Assembly: GCA_028564705.1 (NCBI GenBank)
Contig: JAPXFQ010000398.1
Coordinates: 2,232,001-2,296,000, forward strand
Length of the DNA: 64,000 nucleotides
Direction: 5' to 3'
Origin: Apricaphanius iberus
Lineage: Eukaryota; Chordata; Actinopteri; Cyprinodontiformes; Aphaniidae
Position numbers and translations under genes: made by a program. Shown here piece after piece: positions 44,290-55,861 of this stretch. Under the pieces are notes generated by a model. It saw nothing but the letters and a program-made list of their open reading frames with translations, ran no database searches and was not told the DNA's origin. Within the stretch, counting starts at the first letter, position 1. Each line of letters starts with the position of its first letter.

Positions 44290-47200
44290 GTGCGTGAGTC
44301 TGACAATAGTCTTCTTTTAACATTCATCAAGCTTCATTAGCCTGCGTGGAAAAAAAAAAAAAACTTAAATCACGGTTTTCTAAATTATAATTCAGTTATC
44401 TTGAGTGATTCCCTTCTTGTCTCTCCTTCAATGGGTTTAACTACAGAAGGCGAATTCAAAGACCCACGATGGAGTCTGCCAACACTGTAAGGGCGTTCTT
44501 GAGTGGAAAGTCAAGTACAATAAATACAAGCCTCTTACACAGCCCAAGAGGTGGTAAGTACACTCTGATACAGAATACTTTGTTTTTGGTTCAAGTTAAA
44601 TTATTGGATTCGGTTAAAGGATCCTTCAGTTTCCCAATAGTTAAGATGTAGCCTAATTATTTCATCTCAGGAAAATGTTTAGGCTCATCATTCATTCTTA
44701 ACATCTATCAAACCCAGAATCAATTGATTACTTTGTCTACCAGTTATTGGATATCTGGACTTGCCCACTTGGTAAAATTAGTAATTTTATTTTATGTGTC
44801 CAAAGAAAAAAAGCAGATTTTGTGGTATTTTTTGTGTGGAAATATTCAGACTCAGATGCTGTTTTGATGTTTAACATTTTTCTTATTTTGTAGAACTGAG
44901 CATTGGCCGAAACTTGACTTAATCTGATTCCTTAAACATCAGATGTTTTGATTGTCTCCTGTTTCTTCCCACTTATTTTTGTTTAATTTTGTTCTGGATA
45001 TTCTGTTTTCAACACTTATTGCATTGAGTTTTTTGCACTGACTGATTTCTTCTTTAGTCTAAATTGTTGTCCCCTTCTGGTGCTTTTTTGTTATTGTAAT
45101 CCCCTAAATGATTCAGATAAAGAGAAAAAATGTATAACATACAAATTTAACCTCACTTAAAACGACAACAAAAAGTTTTTAGATGATGGTTTAATTTGTT
45201 AAAAGAAATACATTATATGAAACCAACAAGGCTGTATATCATTAACTGTGAATAAAAAATTATTATTTTTATTTACCTTGAGTATTCAGGTTTGATTTCT
45301 AGGCTAGACCAAGTGGGAACTGCCTGACAACATGAAGTAGGCTAAAAGTCCTCAAAGGAGGACATGTCAAACTTCCATCTAAAGAAATTCAGGAACAGAT
45401 TAAAAAAACAAAACATCATTGTCACTCAGTATCAGAACATTTGACACTCAATTTTTAAAGTGTTTGTGATTTAAGTGAGTCACAGTAAGAGACATTATCC
45501 ACAATTAGAGAAAACATCACAGTGGTGAACCTTCCTAAGAGTGGCCAATACCGAAATCACTCCAAAAGCATATTGAATACTCACCCAGGAGGTTACAGAC
45601 AAACTCAGAACAACAATAGGCTCCATTGGAAGAATTAAAAGGCCAAAACCATTGATGACCAAAATCAACATTCTCACATTTCACCTCCAGAAACCCGTTC
45701 TGAAGACTTTAGGGAAAATACTCTGTGGCCTGAAGAGACAAAATGAAACTTCTTTTGAAGGTGTACAGCCGTTTAGTATCCTATTTGTCCTTTTTTCTAA
45801 ATTATTACTTTGTTTATTTGTAGTGATCCTACATTTTTTACAAAAGCTTGCAGTTTAAATTTGGCCCATCACAAACAGCAGCACAGACCCATAAACAGGC
45901 ATAATTTACTGAGCAGAACCTGAGCTTGTATTTTGCTCTTGTTATGTAAAACCTCAGAGTAGATAATGGGTTTACTCAGGAACACAACCATGTGCTGTAA
46001 CTGTCTGAAGTTGTCTTTGGAAACCGCAATTAAAATAAAGTATTTGCTCAGTTAATCTGCCACCTACTAGTAGGGTTTCCTCCTTTGATAAATTAAAATA
46101 AGGTACACTTGGGCTATAATCCGACTTGTGGGGAGGTTTGGTGCTTTTAGTGAAGGGGGTCATCAAAAATGGTCATAGCTTGAAATGCTTTATTCACACT
46201 AAACACGATGCATCAGTGCTGTAAGTTAAGCTACGTTAAGCCGTAATTAAATGCATCCATGTAAAAAAAGGAAATAAAGTGCATACAACTCATGTTACCA
46301 AGATTGCAGTGTGATCTACCACATGACAATACTAACAACAACATGAGGTCTGTTTGTTGAGCTTCCATAATATCAAGATGTTCTTTCTAAAGTGACTCTC
46401 TTATGGGGATACTGCAGAAACCCCCCAAAACACCTGTAGACTTGTTTATCTTCTCATTTAAACACAAATTTAGGCATGGGGTGGAAGAAAGGTGGATTTA
46501 AACATGGCATGGTTGTTGGTGCCAGACGGACTGTTTTGAGTATTTCAGAAACTGCTGATCTAGTGGGATTCTCACGCACAACCATCTCTAGGGTTTATGG
46601 AGAATGGTCTGAAAAATGGAAAATATCCAGTGAGCGGCAGTTCTGTGGGCGAAAATGCCTTGTTGATGCCAGACGCCAGCAGAGAATGGCCAGACTGGTT
46701 TGAGCTGATAGAAAGGCAACAGCAACTCAAATAACCACTTGTTACAACCAAGGTATGCAGAAGAGCGTCTCTGAACGCACATGTCGAACCTTTAGGCAGA
46801 TGGGCTACAGCAGCAGAAGACCACACCGGATGCCAATCCTGTTAGCTAACAAAATGAAATTGAGGCTACAATTGGACAATAGAAGATTGGAAAAAATGTT
46901 GCTGGTCTGATAAGTCTCGATTTCTGCTTCAACATTCAGGTGGTAGGGTCAGAATTTGGCGTCAACAACATAAAAGCATGGATCCATCCTGCTTTGTATC
47001 GATGGTTCAGGCGGGTGGTGGTGTAATGGTGTGGGGGACATTTTCTCGGCACACTTTGGGCCCCTTAGTACCAACTGATCATTGTTGTAACACCCTAGCC
47101 TTCCTGAGTATTGTTGCTGACCATGTCCATCCCTTTATGACCACAGCGTACCCATCTTCTGATGGCTACTTCCAGCAGCATAGTGCACCATGTCATAAAG

Positions 47201-48913
47201 CCTGAATCATCTCGGACTGGCTTCCTAAACATGACAATGAGTTCACTGTACTCACATGCCCTCCAGATTCACCAAATCTCAATCCAACAGAGCACATTTG
47301 GGATGTGATGGAACGGCAGCCGACAAATCTGCAGCAACTGTGTGATCTTATCATGTCAATATGGACCAAAATATCTGATGAAAGTTTCCAATACCTTGAT
47401 GAATCTATGCCATGAAAGATTAAGGCAGTTCTGAAGGCAAAATGAGGTCCAACCTGGTACTAGCAAGGTGTGCCTAATAAAGTGGCCAGTGATTGTATAT
47501 TGATTAAATAATAGGCTATGCCTAAGCCTACTGGCTTAAAAAAAACAACAGCCTCAATTAATCCAATCACAATCTACTAAAATTTGCACATGCACGAGAC
47601 ATCTTGGGAAATGTATAATGAATGTGATGAATTGTGAATATTCTAGCCTACACGTCTGGGGGGAATGAAAAACGGACATAGACGTGCGTTTTCTGCGTTC
47701 TGGTGTGCCTGCCATTCTGCAGCGAGTGTTCTCAATCGCACACTTAGAACACTCGCTGCAGAATGGCAGGCACTTGCCGACATAGTCTACAATTGGCCTT
47801 GTATTCGACTTGACTGACCCTGTCCTAACAAGGATGGGCCTCTTCCCGTTCACATCTTTATCTCTGTAAGCGTTTTCGCTTTTGGGATTTGGGGACATTT
47901 TTAAAGGTACGACTTCCGCTGTGTGTGTCTACTTGTCTGATCAAGCTTGAGCGCGCAACACTGGAGAGCTGCAGACACAAACACCTGGCGGTCCCTTAAG
48001 ATCCCGCCACCACAACAGTTTTTGCTGAGTGAAGTTAGATGATTTCCTGTATTTTATTTTTAAATACAAAGTCTGAATTAGGATATTGTAGCCAATGGAC
48101 AACAGACATATTGGACATTGATTAAAATAAAGAACAAATAGCATCCCTTATTGATTCTAAACGGGACACCGCATTTTGTCAAATAAAGGACGATTCTGTA
48201 TTTTAAGGAATGGGTGGCAATCCTACCCACCAGTTTTTTTCGTTTTTTTTTTTTACTTTCAAAAAATTGTTTATCACAATCTACATGGGTTTTTCTTCTG
48301 CAGTGTCAAGTGCTCTCAAAAGACCGTAAGAGATGCTTACCACATCATCTGCAAGCCGTGTTCGCTTCAGCTTGAGATCTGTTGCAAATGTGGGAAAAAA
48401 GAAGACATCGTCATTCCGTGAGTGGAAAAGTCTTCTTTTGTTTTGTTCTGAGCCAAATCCTCTGTATATTACAAAAACAAGCAGCCTTCTCTAAATGATG
48501 ATGTTAGGTCAGGAAACTCCTTTTTTATCTTGTGCATTCACAAACTGTTTCACTTTTTAATCCTAAAGTTTAGGATTTATTTATTCTCCAGTATTGTTCA
48601 GTTTTTCAAGAAAAAAATTCCCAGGACTTATTTTCTTTACCGATACACAAAGCGCAGAAAAATACCTCTTTTTCTGCTCCTCTGTAGGGTGAACTCACAC
48701 TTGGATAAGAACGAAGGAGAAGAAGAAGAGCAGAAGAAAGTACACAGTCGAGGGAAAAAAGAGAAGGAGAGTTTTGACTCCGATGACCATTATGACGATG
48801 ATGATGACTTTGAGGATGAAGAAGATGACTGCGACAGAAACTCAAAACTGAAAAATACACCAAAAAAATCTGAAATTCTTCCAGATGTGTCTTTGCTAAA
48901 TGTTGAAGATTAA
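44188..48913 (+). CDS. c9orf85: c9orf85 homologue, small CxxC zinc-ribbon-like protein
   Basis: An uncharacterised conserved eukaryotic family; no function is claimed. Coding parts join 44188-44289, 44447-44553, 48304-48417 and 48688-48913: 549 bp, 182 residues plus stop. The N terminus MSSQKGNISRSRAQKHQNT matches recalled human C9orf85. Four Cys pairs follow: GVCQHCKG, PKRCVKC, IICKPC and ICCKCGKK, a pattern suggesting one or two zinc ribbons. The tail is basic then strongly acidic (DSDDHYDDDDDFEDEEDD) and ends SLLNVED. All junctions keep frame, including Cys made across exons 2/3 and Pro across 3/4. The ATG has A at -3. An AATAAA lies at 48955-48960. Intron 2 (3.75 kb) holds Tc1 relics and a perfect hairpin. 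It is divergent from abhd17b. Confidence 0.95.
44447..44553 (+). CDS. c9orf85: c9orf85 exon 2
   Basis: The acceptor TTTAACTACAG precedes AAG GCG AAT. It encodes THDGVCQHCKGVLEWKVKYN and KYKPLTQPKR. The donor AGGTG|GTAAGTA was chosen over the GT two bases earlier because only it completes the conserved Cys. Confidence 0.93.
45285..45800 (+). mobile_element. Decayed Tc1 transposase relic in c9orf85 intron 2
   Basis: Translation gives a helix-turn-helix-like SEYSPRRLQTNSEQQ region and a DFRENTLWPEETK motif near 45710-45760, a decayed ENVLWSDETK. Stops and indels throughout; edges are approximate. Confidence 0.55.
46476..47491 (+). pseudogene. Tc1/mariner transposase pseudogene, DD36E spacing
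   Basis: In the plus frame, helix-turn-helix sequence (SETADLVGFSRTTISRVYGE) is followed by ERTCRTFRQMGYSSRRPHRM, GGGVMVWGTFSRHTLG and a C-terminal core. At the second catalytic site the sequence reads FQQHSAPCHKA, so the expected Asp is His. The third site is SPNLNPTEHIW, with Glu 36 residues later. That spacing matches the family called Incomer (DD36E). There are stops near 46701, 46910 and 47203. The right terminal repeat ends GCCTAATAAAGTGGCCAGTG near 47491; the left terminus was not found. Confidence 0.85.
47492..47704. other. c9orf85 intron 2 spacer before the hairpin
   Basis: Non-coding; nothing recognised. Confidence 0.5.
47705..47773. repeat. Perfect 28 bp inverted repeat with 13 nt loop
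   Basis: The left arm 47705-47732 (GTGCCTGCCATTCTGCAGCG...) is the exact reverse complement of the right arm 47746-47773 (...CGCTGCAGAATGGCAGGCAC). The loop is CAATCGCACACTT. Pairing stops abruptly at both outer ends. It lies in intron 2, and both strands can fold. Confidence 0.93.
47774..48303. other. c9orf85 intron 2, end
   Basis: Non-coding up to the exon 3 acceptor. Confidence 0.55.
48304..48417 (+). CDS. c9orf85: c9orf85 exon 3
   Basis: The acceptor TTCTTCTGCAG precedes T GTC AAG TGC. It encodes VKCSQKTVRDAYHIICKPC, then LEICCKCGKKEDIVIP. The donor is ATTCC|GTGAGT. Confidence 0.94.
48688..48913 (+). CDS. c9orf85: c9orf85 exon 4 with acidic tail and stop
   Basis: The acceptor CTCCTCTGTAG completes Pro and opens VNSHLDKNEGEEEEQKK. 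The exon is repeat-like in codons GAA/GAT/GAC, giving the acidic run, and stops with TAA at 48911. Confidence 0.93.
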
Positions 48914-48954
48914 TAGCGTCTTTTTTTTTTACTTACAAGTGTTCTAAATTCTGT

Positions 48955-48960
48955 AATAAA
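48955..48960 (+). terminator. c9orf85: c9orf85 polyadenylation signal
   Basis: Canonical AATAAA 42 nt after the stop codon, the first in the 3' region. Confidence 0.7.
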
Positions 48961-49144
48961 TTAGCATGATCACTAGCAAACTAACATGAATAAATGATTT
49001 ATAACTTTACATCGGGACAGTTTAATGCACGCTACATTTATGGTTAGTTTACTGTTCATTGCACTGAATTACATCCCAATAGAAAACACATTTTGAATTC
49101 AAAAATAATTTATTGATTCAAGAAGGAAATTAAATGTAACTGTT

Positions 49145-49512
49145 GCTGATCGCTGTAGGGAGGAATGATCTGGATCCAACTGAACCGCTTATTCCTCAAG
49201 GGGTGGCAGGGGGGCTGGTGCCTATCTCCAGCTGTCAACGGGCGAGAAGCGGGGTACACCCTGGACAGGCCACCAGTCCATCACAGGGCCACATAGAGAC
49301 AGACAGGACAAACAACCATGCACACACACACCCACACCTAAGGAGGATTTAGAGTGATCAATTAACCTGAGAGTCATGTTTTTGGACTGTGGAAGGAGTA
49401 CCCAGAGGGAACCCAGGCATGCACGGGGAGAACATGCAAACTCCATGCAGAAAGGCGCCGGGCAACCTTCTTGCTGCAAGGCAACAGTGCTAACCACTGC
49501 GCCACCGTGCAT
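49145..49512 (+). repeat. Abundant teleost dispersed repeat
   Basis: Recognisable blocks are GGGTACACCCTGGACAGGCC, CCAGTCCATCACAGGGCC, TGTTTTTGGACTGTGGAAGG, GGGGAGAACATGCAAACTCC and CTAACCACTGCGCCACCGTG. I know this order of blocks from many teleost genomes. The class is left open. It lies between c9orf85 and gda. Confidence 0.75.
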
Positions 49513-49925
49513 CCCATTTAAAGACATTCTTTCGTTAAAGGACAGTCTCATTAAGAAGATGCTCAGGGTTGTTATTTTCTGGATATATATAAAGATTCCT
49601 GCTTAAGAGAATAAACTCCAATTGTTCCACACATAGTCCCAGGAACAGAACCAGCCCTCTGTATCTGGTTATTAAGGATAGTAGAAGTGTGTCAACATTT
49701 AAATAATTTGATATTTCAACATTCTACGGAGGTTTTAAACAATCTTGGTATTTGCAGGAAGAACATATTTTATTTTTCTCAGCATTTAAGTATTTGGCCT
49801 ACTTTGTGGCTGTATGATTTTTTTTCCATATGACTGTTTTCTATGAATATTAATGTCCAAAGCTAAACAAATTCTTTCAGCATTTTACCTCTTAATTTCT
49901 CATAGAGTTCTTTTGAAAAGTATTA
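49513..49925. other. Spacer, nothing recognised
   Basis: AT-rich non-coding sequence between two repeats. Confidence 0.5.
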
Positions 49926-50365
49926 ATATGGCTGAACCTGTTTATTGGGATTTTTTTGTGATAGGCCCATAGGAATTAATGCATAATTGTGAAGTTAAAA
50001 GAACCTGAAAAGTGTGGAGTGTGAGTTCTTTTACAGAGATGCCAAAAATGAAGTGCAACTGACTGGCTTTAGATGCCACCTTATTTATAAAGTACATATG
50101 TACACACTGAGCCCCTGACTTCATGGAGAGGAAACTAAGTGTATTAGCAAAAATATTTAACCCAATAGGTGTCTCATCCACAAGGAGACTGCGTTTCAGG
50201 ACACCGTAAATTATCATTTTGAAACCGTGTCCCAAAGTGGAGAATTCTTGCAATGCCACCTCATTTGTCTCTGTGATTATGAGCTTTCCAGCATTTTTTC
50301 TAGTGGATGACGTCGCCACCCCATTCCTATATTTAACGTGTATGTGGAACCCTGGAATGAAAGTA
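49926..50365. mobile_element. Tc1 terminal fragment and debris
   Basis: GATTTTTTTGTGATAGGCCC, GCATAATTGTGAAG and CTGAAAAGTGTGGAGTG follow the order of a common Tc1 terminus. The adjoining sequence to 50365 is unclassified; the 146-codon minus frame there has no family. Confidence 0.5.
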
Positions 50366-50369
50366 ACCA

Positions 50370-51598
50370 ATAATGGTGCCATACGTTGTCATGTACCTAA
50401 TATAGCAGATACTGACCTTATTATGGATCCTAGAAAATGATTTACTGTCCCTCCTCTTTTACCTGCTGCAAAAAATTGGATTTGCTGAACCACAGACACC
50501 ATATGCTTCTGGGTTGACCACGGTTTCACCAGTGGGTGCTTTTCAATGGAATGTAGCACATTGGCAAAATACTAGGGTATGGTCACAGAACCAATAAAGA
50601 TTTTTTCGCAAACAGAGTAGCAATAAACATGTTAAGAAACAAGGATTCACTCTTGAAAATTTGAGAAGAGTCAAAGAAGCTGCGAGGAACCAGCTATTTT
50701 GTCTGTTGCCATCATGTTTCAAACCAGTACTTGGAGAGCCCAGAAGTACACGGTGTTTAATGCTTGGAAACATGGCCAAAGCAAGGAAGGCTGAAACCTG
50801 ACCACCAGTGAAAATGGTGTTATTGAATCATCAAGACAGGGGTAAGAAATATCAAAACAGATTTTTCAAAGGACGTATGAGATGAAAGTGAGTCTTGAAA
50901 GACCTGACTGATGGCTTTATGACTGGATCGGTAACAGGCAGAACACTCCGCTTCGACTCAAATACCAGAAAACTCTACGTGGGGACTGGTACTAGTTAAG
51001 ATATAGTTGGACCTTTCCAGGTTGATGGTACACTGAAAATCAACTTCTAAAGCTACTGCCATTTTTAATCAGAGGCTTTCATCAAGCAGTAGTAAAGAAA
51101 AAAGTCTGCATCTTCCAAAAAGACCCTGATTTTTTTTTTATTATGCAAGACAATGCTCCTTCACATGCATGAAAGAGCTCAACAGTACTGTTTAATAGGA
51201 GATTCACGGTGAAGGAAAACAGTCCATCTCTGAACAATATCTGGGAGGCTGTGTTTGTTGCTACACAAGTGTGTTATTTTAATTTGTCATTTTTTAGCTC
51301 TTTGGGCTTTTTTTCAAAATTTCCATAAGAAAAAAAAGTGAGCTAGTATCTAAAATCCTTATTTTTCATTTAGTTCGACAATGATTCTGTGCATTTATAG
51401 TTAATATTTATGTGTGTAAAGCTATTCTACCAAAAAATAGTCAATTTTCCACTTTTTCTCTCTTAAAATATTCAAGTCTGTGGTTTATTAAAAGTTTGGA
51501 TTGAGTAGGAGTATTATAGTTGTTCAATCATAAAACATATCCTTAAAAATCCATCCTCCCTAATAATGGTGTGCATAATATTTTTTAGCAGGGACAGG
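50370..51598 (+). mobile_element. Decayed Tc1/mariner-type transposon relic
   Basis: Translation fragments in order: DPDFFFIMQDNAPSHA (second catalytic Asp region) near 51125-51170, then SLNNIWEAVFVA near 51225. The 3' end reads CCCTAATAATGGTGTGCATAA close to 51590, a typical terminus. The segment that should carry the catalytic Glu is missing. The 5' end is approximate. Confidence 0.65.
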
Positions 51599-51639
51599 TG
51601 AGTAGGTCAGTTAATCGACTGAAAGAAAGCCTGTTATAG

Positions 51640-51990
51640 GAAGCAAATGATCTGACATTTAGGAAAAGGTTCACTTTCCAACAATTTACAAAAACCCTAA
51701 ACACAGCCTGAGCTACAATGGCTCAAAGGATATTTGTGTATTAGAATTGTATAATAAAAGCCTGGATTAAATTCCAATGAGAAGCTGCGACGAAGCGTCA
51801 AACAGGATGTTCACAGAGGCTTTCCATAAAATCTGACTGAGCTTGAACTGTTTTGGAAAGAAAAAGACGCAAATCTAAAATACTCCACTCTGACATTCTC
51901 TGGAGGCCTGAATACAAACGGAAATATGGTTGTAATGTGACAGAACCTGAAAATAAAGGCTGGAATGAATACTTTTTTAAGATTCTGTAG
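51640..51990 (+). mobile_element. Tc1 transposase 3' relic
   Basis: TGAGCTACAATGGCTCAAAG, TGTTCACAGAGGCTTTCC and ATCTGACTGAGCTTGAACTG match the last quarter of a Tc1 transposase gene. It is a different copy from the relic to its left. Confidence 0.65.
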
Positions 51991-52736
51991 TTAATCTTTA
52001 GGTTGCCGAATTCAAAAATCATCTATGCTGCATGAATCACAAACTTTTACCACGCTAATGTTATAGAAAGCTTCATTAACATCCCATCCAAGTTATTCTT
52101 ATTATATACGTCTCATTCACACAACCTATAACTGTAACATATTGAACACAGTTACTGCAAATCTTTGAACATTAATTTGAAAATGTCTTATATTTTGACA
52201 CTTAGTGCCCTCGGGTCTTGTAAAAGTAGTTTCGTTCATGCATGTTTACATCATCAAATATAGACACATGTTCTCATTCATCATGAGGGCTTCATAAAGT
52301 GGAAATGAGGTAACATTTCCAGCTCTTATTTCCCCATCAGGGCTCGTCTCTGAGACAAACATAGATATTAGCCATGGATCTCATGGGATGCACTTTTACT
52401 CACAGCTGGAGGTACTCACATGGCTTTCTGATGCACACATGACCAAAAATCTATTCTTACCCAAGAGGACATTGAAAAAGGAAAGTTTACTGGACAGCTT
52501 CCATGTGACAAACACTATGTCAACTTTTAACTGCGGTTAAGAGGTAGGACTATTTTATTCCATCAGTAATGCTACAATTTCATTTAAAAAGGAATATTTA
52601 TATGGCATAATGATTTAAGCTTTTTCTCATAAACCAACAGATAAACAGATCAAACACAATCGGTTAAAATGGAAATAAAAAAATATAAGAATAAAAGTTT
52701 AACCACGAGAATCAAATAGTGATCAGAAAGCGCAAT
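51991..52736. other. Spacer, nothing recognised
   Basis: AT-rich, non-coding. Confidence 0.5.
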
Positions 52737-53183
52737 TTAGGACTCAAAGGCAGCTCCAAATAGTAGAGTTTTAATCTTTGATTTAAAAGAGCCTAACGAT
52801 TCAGAATTTTTGCATTCTTCTATAAGTTTGTTCCAGATTTGTGGAGCATAGAAGCTGAAAGCTGCTTCTCCTTGTTTAGTTCTAATTCTAGGAATGTTAA
52901 GTAAGCTCGAGTTGGAGGACCTGAGTGGTCTGCTGGGTTGGTATCGTGACAGCAGATCTCCAACATACTTTGGTGCTAAACTGTTCAGTGATTTATAAAC
53001 TAGTAAGAGTATTTTAAAGTGTATTCTCTGAGGTACAGGGAGCCAGTGTAAGGACTTAAGAACTGGGGTGATATGTTCTACTTTCCTGGTTCTAGTGAGA
53101 ACACGGGCAGCAGCAATCTGGATTAGCTGCAGTTGTCTGATTGCTTTTTTAGGTAGACCTGTGAGGACACTGTTACAAAGCAC
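52737..53183 (-). mobile_element. L2-type LINE 3' end with an open 148-codon frame
   Basis: The minus strand encodes NSVLTGLPKKAIRQLQLIQ, ARVLTRTRKVEHITPVLKSL, HWLPVPQRIHFKILLLVYKS and AFSFYAPQIWNKL, ending in LLFGAAFES and a stop. This is the domain after the reverse transcriptase in vertebrate L2/CR1-like elements. The upstream RT is gone, so it is a 5'-truncated insertion, apparently young. Confidence 0.85.
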
Positions 53184-53464
53184 ACTAGAGGGCCCAGGTT
53201 GGATTCAATCCTCAGACCCCCAGGGGAGAGTCATGCGCGCCAACCCGTCATCCAAAGTGGCTCCCAGTGGCTGAGTGGCCAGGCTACATGATCTTTTAGA
53301 GGCATAGTGACAGAACCCCACACTGTCACACTAACATGGTTAAAAAACACTGCAAAGAAACAGGAACAAATCATCTGTTAGTGATATATAACATCATTAC
53401 TCTTATGTTGACAAGTGCAATGTAACAGTAATAGCTCCCTTATTTCAACCATAAGCATTAAGTG
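53184..53464. other. Spacer
   Basis: Non-coding, no feature recognised. Confidence 0.5.
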
Positions 53465-53700
53465 TAAAGCAAAAGTGCACACACCCCTGTTAAAATTAAA
53501 TGTTTTGTTATGTAAGAAAAAGATACTTTGATTACTTATTTAAAAAACTTTTTTCATTTGCAATTTGGTATTTTTCAAGCATAACTACAATACAAAAACG
53601 AACAAATCTGTTTGATAAAGACCTTGATAGAATCCTCACTTGATGATAATGATGAAATCTTCATTTTTAACATGTGACAGTGAAAATCTTGAACATGCAA
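53465..53700. mobile_element. Tc1 terminal fragment
   Basis: GTGCACACACCCCTGTTAAA and the following AT-rich DNA match the terminus also seen at 10130; no transposase part follows. Confidence 0.5.
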
Positions 53701-54684
53701 ACAATGAATGTTAGCTACCGTAAGTGGTGCTGCATTTTTTTTTAATATTAAATTTTTCTGACCGATACCTTTATATAAAATGTTAAATGGCCTGTACTTG
53801 GATAGCGCTTTTATATATTGTTTTGTGAAATTTTTACCCAGGATCTTAGTAGATCGGCATACACAATATAAAAAGAAGAAAGAAAGGACACCAGAGACTG
53901 CTTATTGTGCTAGAATATGTGTCATCTTTATTCCGCCACACAGATACAGTTCAGCAAAAGCAAAGCAATACTTCTTTAAACAAAGACACTGATTTATGCT
54001 AGAACAAGGTGTCCCTCTCTATTCCCCACACAAATACAGCACTAAAGCAATGCAACTCAAACAGGCATTAAGTTTTCATCACAGCATCTCACCTTTGACA
54101 CTTGAGAGTGGAGAGCCAGTCACCTCCTCTCGGTCAGACCTGTTAACGCGGCCGGGCGATCGTGCACAAACCCCACAGCAGACTCTCATCAGCTGGACAG
54201 CTCCATTTTCATTTATGCAGCATAAAGAGGAGGCGCGTGGGAAGCAAAGCGGGCCAAGCTTCGCTCCCAGGCGGCCCCTCCGCCTTATCAGTCTATCCGG
54301 ACCCAAAACAAGTTTTAGAAACTGAACAAACTGCAGCTGTTTCATGGGAGCTGTTCAGCTGAAGATCCAAACCCTTATTAATGTTTATATTTATACAGCA
54401 AGCAGAGAATAATATTGCGGTGCTTCTCATAACATTGCAGAACATTATAACATTATACACAGGTGACTTGAGGACATCAAAAATATTTTACCCATCATTC
54501 CATCCTTGGCCTCGAAATTGATAAGAATCCAACACAGGTGCATTGACCCATATCAGATTATCCCCATTAAACAGCCATACTGCAGTGATCAAGCGGGTTG
54601 GTGGATTCTGTATAAATCTACCAGCCCTGTAAATATTAACAGATCATATACACAGGTGAATCGAGGACACCAAAAATATTTTAT

Positions 54685-54724
<40 letters not shown>

Positions 54725-55560
54725 AGTCCCTATTAAATAACATTTTCCATCACAGGCCTTTTAATCTGTGAGGTGTTAAAGGTGTGTGGTGGTTCTCAGC
54801 CACCTCTTTACAATCATCCATAAACATAATTAGCAACTACTGTCATTTTTGGCAGTGATGGATACAGGTACCAAGTTCTCCAAGGAAAATCAAGTCAGCA
54901 TCTCTAAAAAAAAACACAACTTCAAAAGAGGGGAGAATGGAGAGCACTAAAATCTCCTGGTAGAGAGATGCACTGACTTTATTCTTGAGAAAACACAATA
55001 GTCCAATATCTGCAGATGACCTGACTCCTCAACTCATCAGTGACTGAGTAGGCATCGCTCTGGACATTTCAAATTGGAATCAACCAAGAACTTTGTTTTT
55101 GATAGGGAATCAAACTTGTATCTCTCAAAAGACAATAAAGAATATAAAAGTTATATCAGTTTGGAAACAAAATTGCTTTGTTTTTATTAATATATTTATA
55201 TGTATTAAATAATCAGTGTAAAATCTTCTCACATTACAGCTTTTAAACATTTCTTATATTTTCTGACCAGGAGCACTTGACCTCCTGCCATCATCTTAAT
55301 CTTGTGCTCCCTCTACAGATTATGAATCAGATTCAAGTTTTAAAGTTGGCTGGGACTTTTAGTATCCCTTACAGTCAGGAACAAAAAACTTATCTGTGGA
55401 AATAAAATTTTACTTTAACTTAATCTGGCCTGGGTAAGAATGAATTTGTGCCCGACTCTACATGTATTTTATGCCTATCTTGCAAAAAGCAAAAAACGGA
55501 AGCCTGTCATTTTATTGCTACATCCATACCAGTTTATCACTGCATCTTATGATTACCAAA
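53701..55560. other. Spacer with short duplications and a TA microsatellite
   Basis: Blocks at about 53908-53972 and 53996-54056 are diverged tandem copies (TGCTAGAA...TCTATTCC...CACA.ATACAG). A unit ACACAGGTGA..TGAGGACA..AAAAATATTTTA occurs near 54457 and 54650. A (TA)n tract lies at 54690-54720. Some DNA near 54910-55080 resembles decayed Tc1. No gene found. Confidence 0.5.
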
Positions 55561-55614
55561 TAATTCAAGCGTGACCGCACGCAACACTCACATCGGCCTC
55601 CACACTTGCTTCTC

Positions 55615-55681
55615 ATTGGCTGCGGATGATATCCACGGTTAAGTAAATAAGGCGCGCCTCCCCGTGGGTGGTGCTATAAAA
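55615..55681 (+). promoter_or_regulatory. gda: gda core promoter: inverted CCAAT and TATA box
   Basis: ATTGG at 55615-55619 is a reverse CCAAT box. TATAAAA at 55675-55681 lies 52 bp before the ATG at 55733, which puts the start site near 55705-55710 and gives a very short 5' UTR. GGCGCGCC lies between them. Confidence 0.75.
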
Positions 55682-55732
55682 GTCGATTTTTGCCGCAGGT
55701 AGCCTTTGTCGTCCCTCTGATCTAGTGGAAAC

Positions 55733-55861
55733 ATGGCAACTACTCACACGTCTAACAGTGCTATTGGGATCGTCTACAGAGGAACTTTTGTCCACTCGAC
55801 CACTGAGGAGGCGCTGCAGATCCTGGAGGATGCGCTTCTGGGAGTGGACACAGAGGGAAAG
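55733..55861 (+). CDS. gda: gda exon 1
   Basis: 43 codons, from [20 protein letters not shown] to LLGVDTEGK. The donor AAG|GTTTTA is weak after +2, yet the frame and family match require it. Confidence 0.9.

Noticed and set aside
47554..47898. 114-codon minus-strand frame across the hairpin
   Set aside because: It exists only because the palindrome lacks stops; no family match.
48606..48863. 85-codon minus frame rich in His/Ser
   Set aside because: Antisense of the acidic GA-rich c9orf85 tail.
49942..50382. 146-codon minus-strand frame
   Set aside because: Overlaps Tc1 terminal debris and shows no family.
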